A stretch of DNA of 64,000 bases from Rhexocercosporidium sp. MPI-PUGE-AT-0058. Lineage: Eukaryota > Ascomycota > Leotiomycetes > Helotiales. Below the pieces are notes generated by a model. The model worked only from the letters and a program-made list of their open reading frames with translations, ran no database searches and was not told where the DNA came from. Below, one piece after another: positions 35,720 through 48,850 of this stretch (position 1 is the stretch's first letter; each line of letters begins with the position of its first letter). The position numbers were made by a program, and so were the translations under genes. The DNA lies in NCBI GenBank assembly GCA_020746875.1, contig JAGTJL010000044.1:62001-126000 (forward strand), given 5' to 3'.

Positions 35720-38700
35720 TTCTTAAAGAATTACGTCCGCGTAATTATAGCTATAACCGTGTCGTCTTTTAAGTCGTTATAATCGTTAATATTAATATTA
35801 TAAGCTTTTAGCCATTTAAAGAGAACTCTTAGCGGGCCTTTAACGTTAAGGTGCTCGAGGTGGAATTATCTAACTATATATAAAGCCGTTATAACATTCG
35901 AGTATAAATACTATTTCAAATCCTCGTCGGCGCCTAACTACTTAATATAATAAAATAACTTATTCCGCACGATTTTAAAGCTAAGAATACCTTTAATTTC
36001 CTACTTATTTTACTTAAGTAAAAGTTAAATAAGTACCGGCGTACCCTTAGCTTGTTTAAGTAAAGAGTTGTCGACGTATTTGCGAAGCAAGTATAAGTAA
36101 AAGATAAGGTAAATTAATTTAATTTTTTAAGAATTTCACTTTTTAATTCTTTTCTTCTTTAGCAACTACCTTAATAAGGCCGTACTACTTATTGAATAAC
36201 TTCTTTAAGAATCGGTCGATATTTTAATTCTAAGTGTCGACTAATACTAAGTCGCTAACGTCCTAATCGATAGCGCGTTAATTACGATTAACTAAGCGTT
36301 TCATTTTCTCTTATTAAGCTTTTAATAATAATTATATAACTTTTATAACTTCTTTTATACGTGAGGCAACTTATAAAGCCTCTTCGCGATTAAGCTTCTT
36401 TATAGCTATAATAAGTAGTTTTAGGTTTATTAAGTCTTAAGAGGTCTTCGGCTCCACGCCGTTAAACAGCCGGAAAGGCGTGAGGTTATTAAGAAACTCG
36501 TAAAGTAAAGTAAGCTACGTAATATCTATAATAAATAAGAAGTTACTTTAATTATTTAATAATAATAATAAAAGGAGTAAAGCCGTTACTTAATATATTA
36601 ATTTATTACCTTAGTTTAGCCGTCGACGTTAAGGTTATATGCCGTCGTTAATTTTACTTTAGTATTAAGAATGCGATAGTATTCTTTTTAAAAGAAGGAG
36701 ACGAATTACGGTCTACGGTTTAAAAGAATTAAATCCGGCATATTAAAATAATAAATTTAATAAACGAAAAAGAAAATAGCCATTTCTTTAATTATAATTA
36801 TATCGTAATAAGATATAAAGACCGGTTTTTTAAATAAGCGGTCTATAATTACTATAGTAAAGTTATAGCCACTCTTATTTAATAATAACTTCGTAAAATC
36901 TATTATAAGGTATTAATACGACCGGGCAGAAATAAGTAAAAAATATAAGAAATTAAATATTTTATTTCTTTTAGCCTTTTATTTAAAGTAATTATAATTC
37001 GCGACGTAACGGCTTACGTTAATAAAAAAACTATTTCAATAGTATTTACAGCTTAATAATACTTTCATTTTCCCGATCCCGATATAAACGATTAAAGGTT
37101 GCGAATATATATACCGTAATAACGACGTACGAAGCTCCGGCGGTTTTATAAGTACTTTTAGACGTCTTTAAAAAAAAAGCTTACCGTTAAACAACTCGTA
37201 ATTTAAGTCGTTCTCGCGGTCTTTCTATTAAAGAGGCTTTAGTAAAGGAGACTCTTTATTAGCCGTAAGCACTTAGTCGATTACGTTATATTTAGTAATA
37301 TTATAAGCAATTATAAAGTTAAGATCTAGCTTATTTAAAGTAAATGCCTCCGGGTCGATTAATATAAAATCTTATTTTAAAGCTCGCTTTACTTCTTAAT
37401 CGGCCTTTTAGTTAACTTCTTAATTTACTTCTTAATTTACTTTTATAAAGGCTAAAGAAGCAGTTAAAATAGCGGCTATATAATTACTCTATATATACCG
37501 CCTTATAATTTCTAATTAAGTATTTTACGCCGTTGTCGAACGGAAAATAATTCCGTAAAAAAGAGGTATATTTAAATACTTTAATTAAGCGGCCTCGGCT
37601 AAAAGACGTTTTTTTCTTAAAGGTATTTTATTTACTAATTTAATTATTTATTTAAGAAACCACGCTTAATATATTTCTCGATTAAGTAGTCGCGACGGCT
37701 TAAAGGAGTCGACGGCTATTAATTAAAGGTCAGCGGTAATTAAAGGGTCGATCTTATCGTCCGTAATAAGTTACTAATTACGAATAACTCGCTTATAAGC
37801 TTCCGTTACTATAAAGTCTTAATTTCTTTAAGAGAAAGTATTAATAAAAATATTAATAATCCCGGTATAATATATAATTATAAAATAAAATTCTGTAAAA
37901 AACTCGGCCTAACGTGCTTATTTAATTATAAAATCCTTAATAATTATAAAGTACTTTAAGGCTCGGTAATCCGTATATACGTATACGTTTTTTTAAATAC
38001 TTAATAATTCCGGGCGATATTACTTAAACGACCGAAAGATTATTAATATTTCTTTATTATAAATTAAGTAATTAAGCTCGAGATTTATTATAATCTTAAA
38101 AAAGTAATTTATAAAATAAAAAATGCCGTCTTCTTAAAGTTAAAATAATACGTTAATAACGACTCCGTTAAAAGAGTCAATTTCTAGCCGCGTTTACTTT
38201 ATTAAATCGTAATAATAAAAGACTAGTATAAATTAAAGGGCTTTTTAAAGAGTTTCTCACGCGTTTTTATAAGCGTTATTAAAGTCAAAAGGCACGTCTT
38301 TCCCGATAAGTATTATAAGAAGTCAAATAATACAATTATAGTTTTTAATAAATCAGTAATAAAAATTATAAAACTTAAAATAACTTTATATATTACGTAT
38401 ATTATCGGCGTATTTTTAATCTTTAATTACGTTAACTTTTTTTAAGTTTACTTTTATATTATTAACGTCGATAATAAAACTTAAGAACTTCGTCTTTTAT
38501 ACGTTAAACTCAGACTTCTTAATATCGGCTTATAATCTATACGCTTATAATATTACTATTACTTTCTTAATATAAACCTTATATTTCTCGGGGGTTATTA
38601 AATATATAAAAATATTATTTATATAAATTGCGCAAAAGTCGTTTAAATACTTTATTAAAATATTATTAATAAAATATTAAAAAGTCGCCGGGCTATTTAT

Positions 38701-41700
38701 AAGGCTAAAAGAAAGGACTTTATATTTATATATATTATATTTAATACGGAAAGTCGTATAATTTTCGCTCTCGGGGGATATACGAATACGATAAAAGGCT
38801 TATTAAATATTAAGCTTTATGAAAACCTTTATCTTATAAATATAAGCTATTATCTCATCGATTAAAGGGATCGGGTATAAATCCTTCTTAAATAGGGCAT
38901 TTAGCTTTCGATAGTCGACGTATAATCGAAGACTATTATTAGCTTTCTTAATAAAGAAGATAAGGGCCGTATATAATATATTAAAGGATTTAATAAAACC
39001 TTTATATAAGTTATTAATAATATATCGCTTAATTTTTAATAATTATTCTTTAATTATACGCTAAAATAGTTTAAAAGATAAGTCGTTTTCTTTAATAAAC
39101 TTAATTTAATGGTTTACGCCTTAGCGGTGTGCAAGTAGCTCGTCGGAGGCTCGCCGAGAGAAAAAAGGAGTATATTCTTAATATTTTACCGAGAGCTTCT
39201 TATTTATTAACTTGTCGTCTTATATATATTTAACCTTTAAGGCTTTTTTTAAAGTTAAGTCTTTATTTATTAATATAAGCTTAATATTTAATTAATTTAA
39301 GGCCTTTCGTCGGCGGCGAGTTAACTCTTAGTCGATTTTATATATTAACGTTATAAAGATTTTTATTTTATTTTTTTTTAGCTTTTTTAAGTCGGAAGTA
39401 CGTCGTAAATATCGCCGCTGCCGATATTAAGAAGATCTCCGTAATAAGCGCCTTAAGCTAGTAATTCGCCGGGGAGACTCTACGGGTTCTTTTATCTTTA
39501 AGTAATAATCTCGAATTACGGGATATTAAAGAGTTTAATTAATCTTTTATAATACGTAAGCGCTTCTTAACTTCTTTAATAAAGCTCGAGGGTCGAGTCG
39601 GCGAGACGCTAATTATAAGTCGTATAAAGACCTTAGACTTAAGAGAATCGTCGAGTGCCGTAATCTTAACTTGCTTTCGGCGATAATTATTTAAGTTTAA
39701 AAGAACGTCCTTTTATTCCGTATTAAATTAATAAAATTTAATAATTAACTTATTAAAACGGTTAATATTAACGAAGACTTACTAATTAAAGTACGATTAT
39801 ATAAATATATTTAACGGCTATTTTAGCCGGTTACGGTTCTTTATATATAATTACTTTAAGTCGTAATACTCGAGGAACTTCCGATTAATTAAGACGTTAA
39901 TGTTTCTTAAGTTAATTATTAAGAAAGAGAAGTTAATTCGCCGGTAATCGATAATTAAAATAAGTAAAACAGCCGTATCGATTGGCTTGCTTTTCTTATT
40001 ATTATAATTAATTAAGACGATTAGCTAAGGAAGTATTATAAAAGAAATATTAAATTACTTAACGAGCCGGTATACGAGAAAGGTTTTAATTATATTAAAA
40101 ATATTTATTTCGTTATTAATATATATAAGTATTTTAATAAAAAATCCATTCTTTTTTAATTTAATATTAATTAAGAATTATTATTTTTTAATAAGAGTAT
40201 AAAAATCAAATGCTAAGTCCTTTTATAAGTTATAATTAACGTCGAAGTATAAGTCTTTATTACGGCTTAAGAGTTTTTTAATAACTCGTTAATCTTTAAG
40301 TCTTCGCTAATGATTAACTTAAAAATTGACTTATTAAAGGCTTAATTTCTTCGGCGCTTAAGGCAGTCGCTAGCTTAGTAGCTAGTCTTATTATAATAAA
40401 AGTAAGTATTAAAAGAGACGTTTTTAAGAGCAAGAGGCAGTATAAAAGACTTAAGACGGCGGAGGAACGGAGCTAAAGATAGTAAGCGAAGGTAAACCTT
40501 TAGCGACAATCTATAAGTTAATATTAAAGGTCTTTATATTATTATAATTAGCGTAAAAGAGATTACACGCCAGCTTTTCTTTTTAAGAATACCGCGTACG
40601 TTATAATTATTAAAAGTAACGTTAGCTTAAGCCTTACGAGTCGTTACGGCCTTTTTTAATATAATATTATAAGATTCCCGGTTTATAATAATTAAGAATT
40701 CGTTTAAAGCTATATAATTTCCGTTTATTTTATACTTCTTTATATAAATTATACGCTTAAAAGCCGGGGAGACCTTTTCGCATACGTCTTTAAACTAGCG
40801 AGAGTAAGCAATCTTATTAATAATAATATAAGAAATGAATTTAATTCGGAAATCGTTATAAGTTATATTATTTATTAATAATTAATTATATATTCTCTTA
40901 ATAACTTAAACTCGGTTATAATTAAAGAATCGCTAGTTTAAGGCCGTTAAAACGTCGGCGGCAATCTCGAAAGTACCGGCAAATTCGGAGTTTATATATT
41001 AAAAGATAATAATCTTTACTTCGTTAGCGGTATATCGGAAATAAGCCTTAACTTATAATATTTTACTTTTAAAATTATTTAAATACTTTTTTATAAATAG
41101 CTTAATTTTTATTTTTTAAGCATCGTACTCGATATCGCTCTTATAATCGCTAAAAGAGATATAAGAGTATTTAATTTTAAAAGGCTTTATAGCTTAAATC
41201 GAATTATTTAGCTTTAATAAGTAATAATCAATAATTAACTAGAAGTCCGCCGTAAGAATACGTATTAATCGATCGCTTTAAGAGAAGGGAGTACGAGTCT
41301 CTTAGCAGGGGTTATTAAGAGTATATTAATCGAAGGCTTACTTAATAGCGGTAATAATAATAAAGCTAACGGAGATCTCGATTAATTAATTTACTTTTGC
41401 TTATTAAGCGGAAGTAAGGCCTTTTATAATAACAGTAAGCTTTAGCGAGGCGTCGAAGTAATTTTAAGGTTTATCCTCCGAGTCGGAATCGGATTCTTCG
41501 AAGTTATCGAGTTCCTTTATAAAAGTCTCGATTAAAAAAATAAGAGTATCGGTAAAGCTTAACCGTAAGAAGGCGCTTCTTTCTTTAGAGCTTCGTCGAC
41601 AAGGGGGAGAAGTCGAAAGTAATAGCAGCGTAAAATAAAGAAGTATTTAAGGTTATTAATCGATTTATTAATTAAATATAAATTAAAGTCGAAGTTCGAA

Positions 41701-41900
41701 TAGCGCGCGTTAAGTTATATAAAATAAATTAATAATAAGAGGTTCTTTAGCTTTCTTTAGGATAGTTTATTATTAAAATAAAGAAGTGCTTATTTATTAA
41801 GTAAGCAAAAGTATTAAGGTTTATTATCGACTTATTATAAAAGTAAGAAAACGTAACGCGTAAGACTTAGTAAAATATAACGCTTTATAGTAAAGGAGTA
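35720..41900 (-). pseudogene. gag-pol of gypsy X2 (RIP pseudogene)
   Basis: Collinear with X1. The RT block at about 38899-38970 reads SLRLYVDYRKLNA (Cys now Tyr relative to X1). The CCHC knuckle near 40350-40410 reads YFYYNKTSY*ASDC, more degraded than in X1. A rough shift of 34430 bp links X1 and X2 positions. Stops are dense, so no product is expected. Confidence 0.85.
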
Positions 41901-41915
41901 ATTAGTCTTTTCTTA

Positions 41916-42170
41916 TATTACGGCTAATTAAAAGTTAATATAATATAAGAAATAGCTTTATATTTAAACTTAAAGCTACGCTTTAAATTAAAAAAAAAAA
42001 ACAAAAAGAAAAGAAGAGCTCTTTATAAAAGGGAGCTTTAATATAAATATATAAAGGGTCCCCTTAACCTTTCCTAATTAGGATTAGCGCTATAGTTGCC
42101 ATGCCAAGGCGATGCTACGAGCGATGCCGAGCTCACTCGGTTAGAATACGAGGCGCCAAGAATCGTAATA
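41916..42170 (-). repeat. 5' LTR of X2
   Basis: 255 bp. Its right end (42098-42160) keeps unmutated sequence nearly identical to the right end of the X1 5' LTR, while the left LTRs of both elements are mutated there. Confidence 0.92.
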
Positions 42171-43440
42171 ACTTAAGTATATATATAAGTTAATATTAAG
42201 CTCTTTTAGAAAATCTTTGCGTAGCCACCGGTAGAAATTATAAACGAGTTTCCTTATAGAACGGTATTTATAATAATACTTCCGTTATATAATATTCCGA
42301 AATTAAGGAACTATTAGTTTAATACGTATTATAAATATTATTAAGAGAATTTATAAATAAAAACCTTTACGTTTAATCCCTATTTATTAATATTTATATA
42401 ATAAAACCCTTATTTTAAATTAATTAAAATGCAAATAGATAATACTTTTATTTTAAGAAATAACGAGTTCTTAAAAACAAAATAAAAATAAATTGTAAAA
42501 GCCGGTTTTTTAATTAAGTTAATATAAGTCCTTAACCCCTCCGAATCGGTCACGTTTAATAATTATATTATTATTATAAAAGAAAACGATTTTTATATTT
42601 TTTAAAAGGAACAAAAAATAAAACTAAAAGTCGTTAACGTTAAGTAAGAAGATTATAAAAAGGCCTATTAAAAATAACGCGCTTGCGGAGTATATATTAT
42701 AATAATATATTAATTAAAAGCTACGTTTAATCTTTTTATTATAATATAATATTAAAATCCGTTCACAGAAAAGGCTAAGGCTTTAAATTTACGTCTTTAA
42801 TAATAAATAAATAACTAGAAAAAAGGCTTACGGTATATACTTATTAATTTGCGGTCCGCTAAGGTATACGCTTTTATTAACGGCTCTTTTATTAATAATA
42901 AAGACTTAAGCTTATAAATCGAGTTTTTAATATTAATCGGTACTAAAACGGAAAAGAGTTCAGAATTCATATTCTGTGGTAATATTATTTACGCTAGCTT
43001 AATAAATTATAAGAGGGCAATACGTGCTATTTTTACTTTCGAGCTTTACGTTATAATAATAAGTATTAATATATTTATTTTTATATTAATTACCGTCGTT
43101 ATAATAATTAATAAGCTCGGCCTTCTACGCCTCTTTACCGTCGTTTATATAAACTCTTTTTTATTATATAAATATATTATTAAACTCGGCACAACGAAGG
43201 AAAAACGTTTAATAATTAATATAATAGCTATTCGATAGTTATACGAACGCAAAAGGTTAACGGAGATAAAATAAATTAATAGAGCTCGTAATCTTATTAA
43301 TATAATAATTAAAGCAAATCTAAATAAGGCTTTTTAAAAATTAATTAATTTAAATTCTTTTATTATTAAAATAAAAGGTTAGATTTAAAGGCTAACCGGA
43401 GGCGATTTAGACTAGTTCCGGTATCGTTTTAAAAAGTAAT
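42171..43440 (+). pseudogene. Second part of RT, connection and RNase H of copia D (RIP pseudogene)
   Basis: It resumes with VYI*VNIKLF*KIFA*PPVE, the copia QSxTxLxRxIxxRPP box, then ILPLYNIPKLRNYWFNTY-like sequence (some Trp codons lost) and MQIDNTFILRNNEF, where this family carries its metal-binding Asp pair (second Asp now Asn). RNase H follows at about 42880-43300 (FINGSFINNKDLSL, TTKEKRLIINIIAIRQ). This completes the polyprotein of D. Confidence 0.8.
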
Positions 43441-43892
43441 AATTTTCTTTAACTCTTAATTTCTTTTATATATTTATACTCTTTTTATATTACATTTTAT
43501 ATTACTTTTAATTTATAAAATAAAAAACGGTAATTAAATTTTTTATTTACTCTTTAATTTAAAGCACTAATAAATAGTCTTATAACGACACTTTAATAAG
43601 GACTTAGCTGCCGGTTTTATTATAAAAAGCTATTCCCGTATAAAAGTATAAAGAAAGTATTATTATAAAAAGTTAATTATAAAATTAATTTAAAATAAGG
43701 CCTTTAAAACGATAAGCGGCGAAGATAATAGCGCTTAACGCGAGTAATTTCCTACTCGGCCGCAGGCTTATTATTTTCCTTTTCTACCTCGTCCTTATTT
43801 CCTTTTATATTAAAATCTCTTTAACGACGCTTTTTCGCCGCCTTTATTATTGCGTGGCGGGAGAACTTTAATAAGGCCTTTAAGCGTTAATA

Positions 43893-44099
43893 TTAATTAA
43901 ATATTAAGTTAAAATCAGAAATATTTATATTAACGTTATTTAATAAATTAAATACTTTTTTATAAAGAATATAAATCTTCTTTAATAACGCTATTAACGC
44001 CTCCTTTTCGATTTTTAGCGCTTCCGCCGAGGCAATTAAGTAAACGGAATCGATTTCAGTCGCGGCAGCGATTATAATAGCCTTATCTTTTATTATCAC
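43893..44099 (-). other. Antisense open frame downstream of copia D pol
   Basis: A 68-codon frame on the strand opposite to pol, between RNase H and the 3' LTR. It starts MIIKDKAIIIAAATEIDSVY and is rich in Ala, Lys, Glu and Ile with heptad-like spacing (ALKIEKEALIALLKKIYILY), which could form a coiled coil. It lies in a stretch (43740-44110) less AT-rich than its surroundings. I do not recognise it. It is comparable in place and strand to the frame at 59890-60285 in element C. Confidence 0.35.
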
Positions 44100-44451
44100 A
44101 GTAACGAAAAAGGCAAAAAACTCTTTATTTACGTATTAAAAGAGCTAAGTTATATATTAAATATAAAGCTTTTATAGATTGTTTTTAAAATTAATTTTAA
44201 GATTTTATAATTTACAAAGACGTAAGAAGTCTTTTATTTTACGTAATAAGCGTATTTCTTCTTCTTTTTATTATAAAAAAGGCAATTATATAACGGAATC
44301 GTCGCTATAAAGCGAGCGCAGCGGAAGTAATACATACGATAAGCAGCCCGAAGGGCATCAGCAAGAACGGGAATTAATATTATATTATTTATTAACATCC
44401 GAATTATTACCGAATTAATATTAAATCGATCTTAAATTAATAATAACTTAC

Positions 44452-44557
<106 letters not shown>

Positions 44558-44879
44558 GTTTATAAAATTTATTAATACTTTGTTTTTATATAGATCGATA
44601 ATTTAAGAGTATAGACTTTATTAATGTAATTACTTAAAAGATTAAGTCGATTCCTAGGGGAGATTTCTCTTTATATTTATAATTAATTAATAATAGTAAG
44701 CACTTTAATAGCTAGCCGAGCTTCTCGCTTAGCCACCTATTATTCGTTAATAGAATTCGGCTCTTTTATTTTATTACTACGGCTTCTTTTCCTTAATATA
44801 TTTTATTTTTTACTTTTTTATATACTTTTCTCTTTTAAATTTATAATTTTTATTATCTTTTTAAAAGAAGTTTTACTTA

Positions 44880-45090
44880 TATTAGTCCGTAAGAATTCTT
44901 ACTAATATAGAACTCTAGCTTAAGGCCGAAACGGTAGGGTTTCGGTAGGGTTCCGGACTAATATATATATAAAGAGCTTTACTCTTATCTTAAAAGAATA
45001 TACTTTATAACACTTTTAAAATCACTTAATAATATCAATATTTATTTAAGTAATTTTATTATTATATGTCCCGGTACAGTTACACCGACA
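44880..45090 (+). repeat. 3' LTR of copia element D
   Basis: 211 bp, TATTAGTCCG...TTACACCGACA. The intact ACA end shows that the 5' LTR end (ATA) was mutated by RIP. Confidence 0.92.
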
Positions 45091-46400
45091 ATATACGCTA
45101 GTACGCTCTTAATTAAATCCTTCCGAATTATTATAGCGCTCGCAACTTATTTTAAGTTAAAAGTCAAGTGCTTCGACGTAATTAACGCGTTTATTAACGC
45201 TCTTCAAGATATAAACGGCGAAACCGTATATTATAGATTTCCTTTAAGTTTTGATAAGCTTAGATATATATTATAAATTAATTGCGCTCTTTATAAGATG
45301 CGTGATTTTCCGTACTTATAATATAAATATATTAATAAAACGTTAATAGATTTAAAGTTAATTTTATACTCAGAGGAATTATATATATTTATAAACTTTA
45401 ATTATAAAATCCTTATTCTTTTTTACGTAAATAATATTTAAGTATTTTATTACCGAGACAACTTAAAATTCGGACAGGATTTCATTAAGCGATTAAATCA
45501 AGCGTATAATATATATAATTTTAAAAATATTAAATAATTCTTAAGGATGAAAATAATACGCGATAAAAAGCGTAAGATTATTTTTTTAATTTATAATTAA
45601 TATATTAAGAAGATTATTCGAAAGTTTAAGTAAGTTAATAAGAAGTATCTTACGATACTGCTCCTTTAAATCGATTTTATTAATTATAAAAGATAAGCTT
45701 TAAAGAAATATATTAAAGCTTATTAAAAAGGAATTAAATTAGTATTATATATAACGATCGTTATTAAACCAGACGTAGCTTTTGCGATCGCCCAGCTTTT
45801 ATAATTTATAATAAACCTTAATATAAAGTATTTTATAATTATATATTAATTTATTTATTATTTATTTAATACGCGCTTTTTAAAGATTATATATAAAAAT
45901 AATTAAGAAGAGCGCTTTATATTATTTTAAATATATCTTTCGTAAATAACGTCGAAACTCAGAAGTTATTTTAAAGTTATATAACTTTATTATTCGGCGG
46001 GCTAGTAATTTAAAAAGTATTAAAATAATTTACGATTATTACGTCGATTATTAAAACGGAATTATTAATATTAAAATATACTAAAAAAGAAGCTATAACT
46101 CTTTAACGATTCTTTTAGAATTTAATTCTTAATATTAATAAAACTTAAAATATCTTTTATAATAATTATAAATAATACTAAGAAGATTATTATTAAGCTT
46201 CGTTATATAAATATTTAAAACATATAACTTAAGTAAGAATATACTCGTGGATTATTTAAAGTAATATATTTTTTAATTATTAATATACCTATTAATAAGC
46301 TTATAAAGAATCTGTCTTGTTAAAAATTAGAGCTTTTTAAAATACTTTTAAATTTTAATAATTATTGATTTTAAATTAAAGAGTTTTAAATATATTTATT
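45091..46400 (+). pseudogene. Reverse transcriptase to RNase H of copia E (RIP pseudogene)
   Basis: It continues from 30947: YASTLLIKSFRIIIALATYF, DVINAFINA, INCALYKMRDFPYL and LILFYVNNI*VFYYRDN (YVDD box now YVNN, 45420-45455), then FLRMKIIRD. RNase H and the C-terminus end with Y*IDI-type sequence and EYTRGLFKVIYF followed by INKLIKNLSC*K near 46230-46330, the usual copia end (family EMPADGLTKxL). Few motifs are missing, so E was full-length before RIP. Confidence 0.8.
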
Positions 46401-46479
46401 AAAAGTATATTAAGAAAATTTTTATACGATCTTTTATTTATAAAACTTTTTTAATTTAATATTTTAAATATTCGCGCTT

Positions 46480-46740
46480 TAAAAACGCCGAAAATAAACG
46501 CGAAATCCAGCTTAAGCCCAGGCAAAGTCTACTTAAATCTAGCTTAAATTTAAGTAAAAACTATTTAAATCCGGCCTGAGCTTAATTAAGTAAAGTCCGT
46601 TTAAATCTAGTTCGAGCTTATAAATAATTTATTAAAAGCGCAAAAGAATCTACCTTAAGCTCAAATTAATAAGTAATTATTATCTTTAAGTCCTTTGCGA
46701 AATTTTCTAAACCTTATTAGAAGGGTTACCTAAATAAGGT
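46480..46740. other. AT-rich sequence with imperfect TTTAAATCTAGCTTRA repeats
   Basis: Four imperfect copies of a roughly 35-bp unit (ACTTAAATCTAGCTTAAATT, AAATCCGGCCTGAGCTTAAT and others) occur at 46505-46620, downstream of copia E. They may belong to the lost 3' untranslated region of E. Confidence 0.45.
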
Positions 46741-47103
46741 GCCTTTATTCATTCATTTAGAGCGCCGGAATGAGACGGCACCACTCAAAGCGACGCGGAC
46801 ACGTGGAGGGACGTATTTGGAGGTCAATTAGCTGTTGCTTTAGCTTATGTGCCACTACATGGCGTACTTGCCACATTTTCTATGTATATTAGACTTTTGT
46901 TAATTTAGGGAGTGCACCTTAGAGCTCTATCACAACTGGGGGGTGTGTTATGGAATATAGGTATGCGCACGTGTTTGCCTAGCCTACGTAAGCAGGGCCA
47001 GTTATAGGGCAGTTGCGTACAGAGCCTCTTCCTAGAATTAGACACTTTTGCCACTGCTTTTGAGAGAGCCATACTTACCGTCGATTAGAGCTTTGCACAA
47101 CAT
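46740..47103 (+). mobile_element. Unmutated copia-like 3' end: tail, polypurine tract and possible LTR
   Basis: GC-balanced sequence enclosed by RIP DNA. AACTGGGGGG at 46936-46945 looks like a polypurine tract, followed by TGTGTTATGG, a plausible LTR start. The possible LTR ends near GCACAACA (about 47103). No pol is attached and no second LTR was found. This is an inference from the polypurine/TG junction only. Confidence 0.35.
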
Positions 47104-48850
47104 AATTATTATAAATTTAAGAGTCCTTTGCGTCGTAGTTCTGCAGAGCTACGAAGTAATAATAATAAAAGAGCCGTAGTCCCGCTAAAGTAACGTCGTC
47201 CTCCGAGCAGAATCTTTATTTATTATAAGCGAAGAATGCAATAGTATTATATATTATAAGCCGAATCTTTATAACTATTATAGCGTTCTTGCGATAAACT
47301 TTTTAAAGAAGCGCGAAACCTAATTCTTTTGCGGTCTTACTTATAGTAAATATTATCTTCTTTTATATTTTATTATAAGTATCGCACTAGAAATAGCCAT
47401 AAGGAATGCCAGAGTCTACTGCAGCGCGTTCTCGCTTTATAGATTTAATTAACTCGACGGCAAAAATATTCTAATTATTAAAGAAGATTTACTTTAGAAA
47501 TTAGTCTTAATTTAAATTCGCCTAAGTTCGTGCGTATTAAATTAAATTATTAACGTTAATTAATAAAAAACGAATATCTTTTATTTTAAGTCTTTAACTC
47601 GGCGCATAACGTAGCGTCCGTAAGCCTTATTAAATAAAGTGTCCTCGTCGAGGTGTAGTTCTCGTAAAGTCCATGCTATATCCGTAAGTTAATTATTATC
47701 CTTATTAATATATTATCTATTATTTAAAGAAAAGTCGTAGTCTATCTTCTTTTATTTAATAACTTCTTAGTCTGCCGTAAGTATATCGAAGGAAGTTAAA
47801 ATTCTAATACTATTATTATTATTTGAGTCGGTATTAATAAAGGGGGTTGTCTCTATATATAGCGCTTTTGTGCTCTTCTTTTTTAATAAGTTTTTAAGTC
47901 TTTTCTTAAGTTTTTATTCTTTTTTACTCTTTATGAATTTTTATATTAATAAGAGTTTGCTTAGTTTTATAATTAAGCTTTTAGGACTTTATGTAACCTT
48001 AAAGCTAACTATCTTGCGACCGCTAAGTCTAATAGACTTCTTAGCGGAGCCAGAAGTCTTGCCACGGGAATTAATTTTTTACGGTATCGTTTATAAATAA
48101 ACCTTTATCTTAAGAGTAATTAGAAGGGCTATAAGAGGTAGAGTCTGAAATTCTGCCGTGGCTTCACCGTAAGAGAGTTCGGCGACTAAAGTATTAGGTG
48201 AAAGGAGTTAGGCTGTGGTAACTAGTCTATTGTTTTCTTTTTTATCGGTAGCTAATCTTTCTCTTTTATTTTAAAGTTACTGTTTTCGTTATATAATCTA
48301 GTAATTTAAGATAGCGAATTGTTTTTCGTTTTTCTTAATATAATTAATAAGCTTTTTTATAGCCCTGAACTCGCCTTAGGAGGTCTTTAAGTTTATAAAC
48401 ATTCCACCGTAACAGTTAGTCGCGATTAGCTAGGTTAGCAGCTTTTGATTTTATATAAGGAACGGGTCGTATTAAAAATCCGACTTATTAAAACGCTTAA
48501 TATAATTATTAAAAGCAACTTATATTAATTAAATAATAAGATCGTCAGTAAAATCAACATTTCTAAGGTCGATACGGTTATTAACCCGGCCTAAATAACT
48601 CGCGGCGTATATATAAACCTAATATTCTTATTTAAAATATCTTTTATCGTCGATTATTACGTTAATCCGTAAAAAGAAAACCATATTTATTATAATAAGC
48701 TAGACTTCGGCGTCTGTAGCTATTATAATATAAGAAGGCGTGGCTTAATTAAAGTGTATTATTAAGAGGAATAGATCGATGTTAGTCGTAAGAATATATG
48801 AAATTTTACCGTTATTAAAAAAAAAAAATATAAGAGGATTTTTATCGTGT
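47104..48850. other. RIP-degraded DNA, unclassified
   Basis: About 1.7 kb of AT-rich sequence. A GTCTAATAGACTTCTTAGCG-type hairpin occurs near 48026, and a motif around CTGCCGTGGC (48148) recurs inverted near 48935. These could be terminal parts of a gypsy LTR. A 76-codon hydrophobic frame at 47870-48100 has no recognisable family. Confidence 0.35.

Larger units (their letters stand above)
35455..42170 (-). mobile_element. Complete Ty3/gypsy retrotransposon X2, RIP-degraded, nested in D
   Basis: A 6716-bp second copy of the X family with 255-bp LTRs (35455-35709 and 41916-42170) and the perfect duplication ACTTA (35450-35454 and 42171-42175). It aligns with X1 almost without gaps but differs at many C/T and G/A positions. 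Its left LTR still begins with the intact TGTTACGGCT. Removal rejoins element D's reverse transcriptase frame (NIT/*VYI, from a DITQxYxQS box). Confidence 0.94.

Noticed and set aside
47100..47560. Possible tyrosine recombinase (DUF3435-like) remnant on the minus strand
   Set aside because: A few suggestive hydrophobic stretches, but no catalytic R...HxxR...Y pattern could be read through the stops.
47870..48100. 76-codon hydrophobic plus-strand frame as a membrane protein gene
   Set aside because: AT-rich codons (TTT, TTA, ATT) give spurious hydrophobicity in RIP DNA; no family resemblance.
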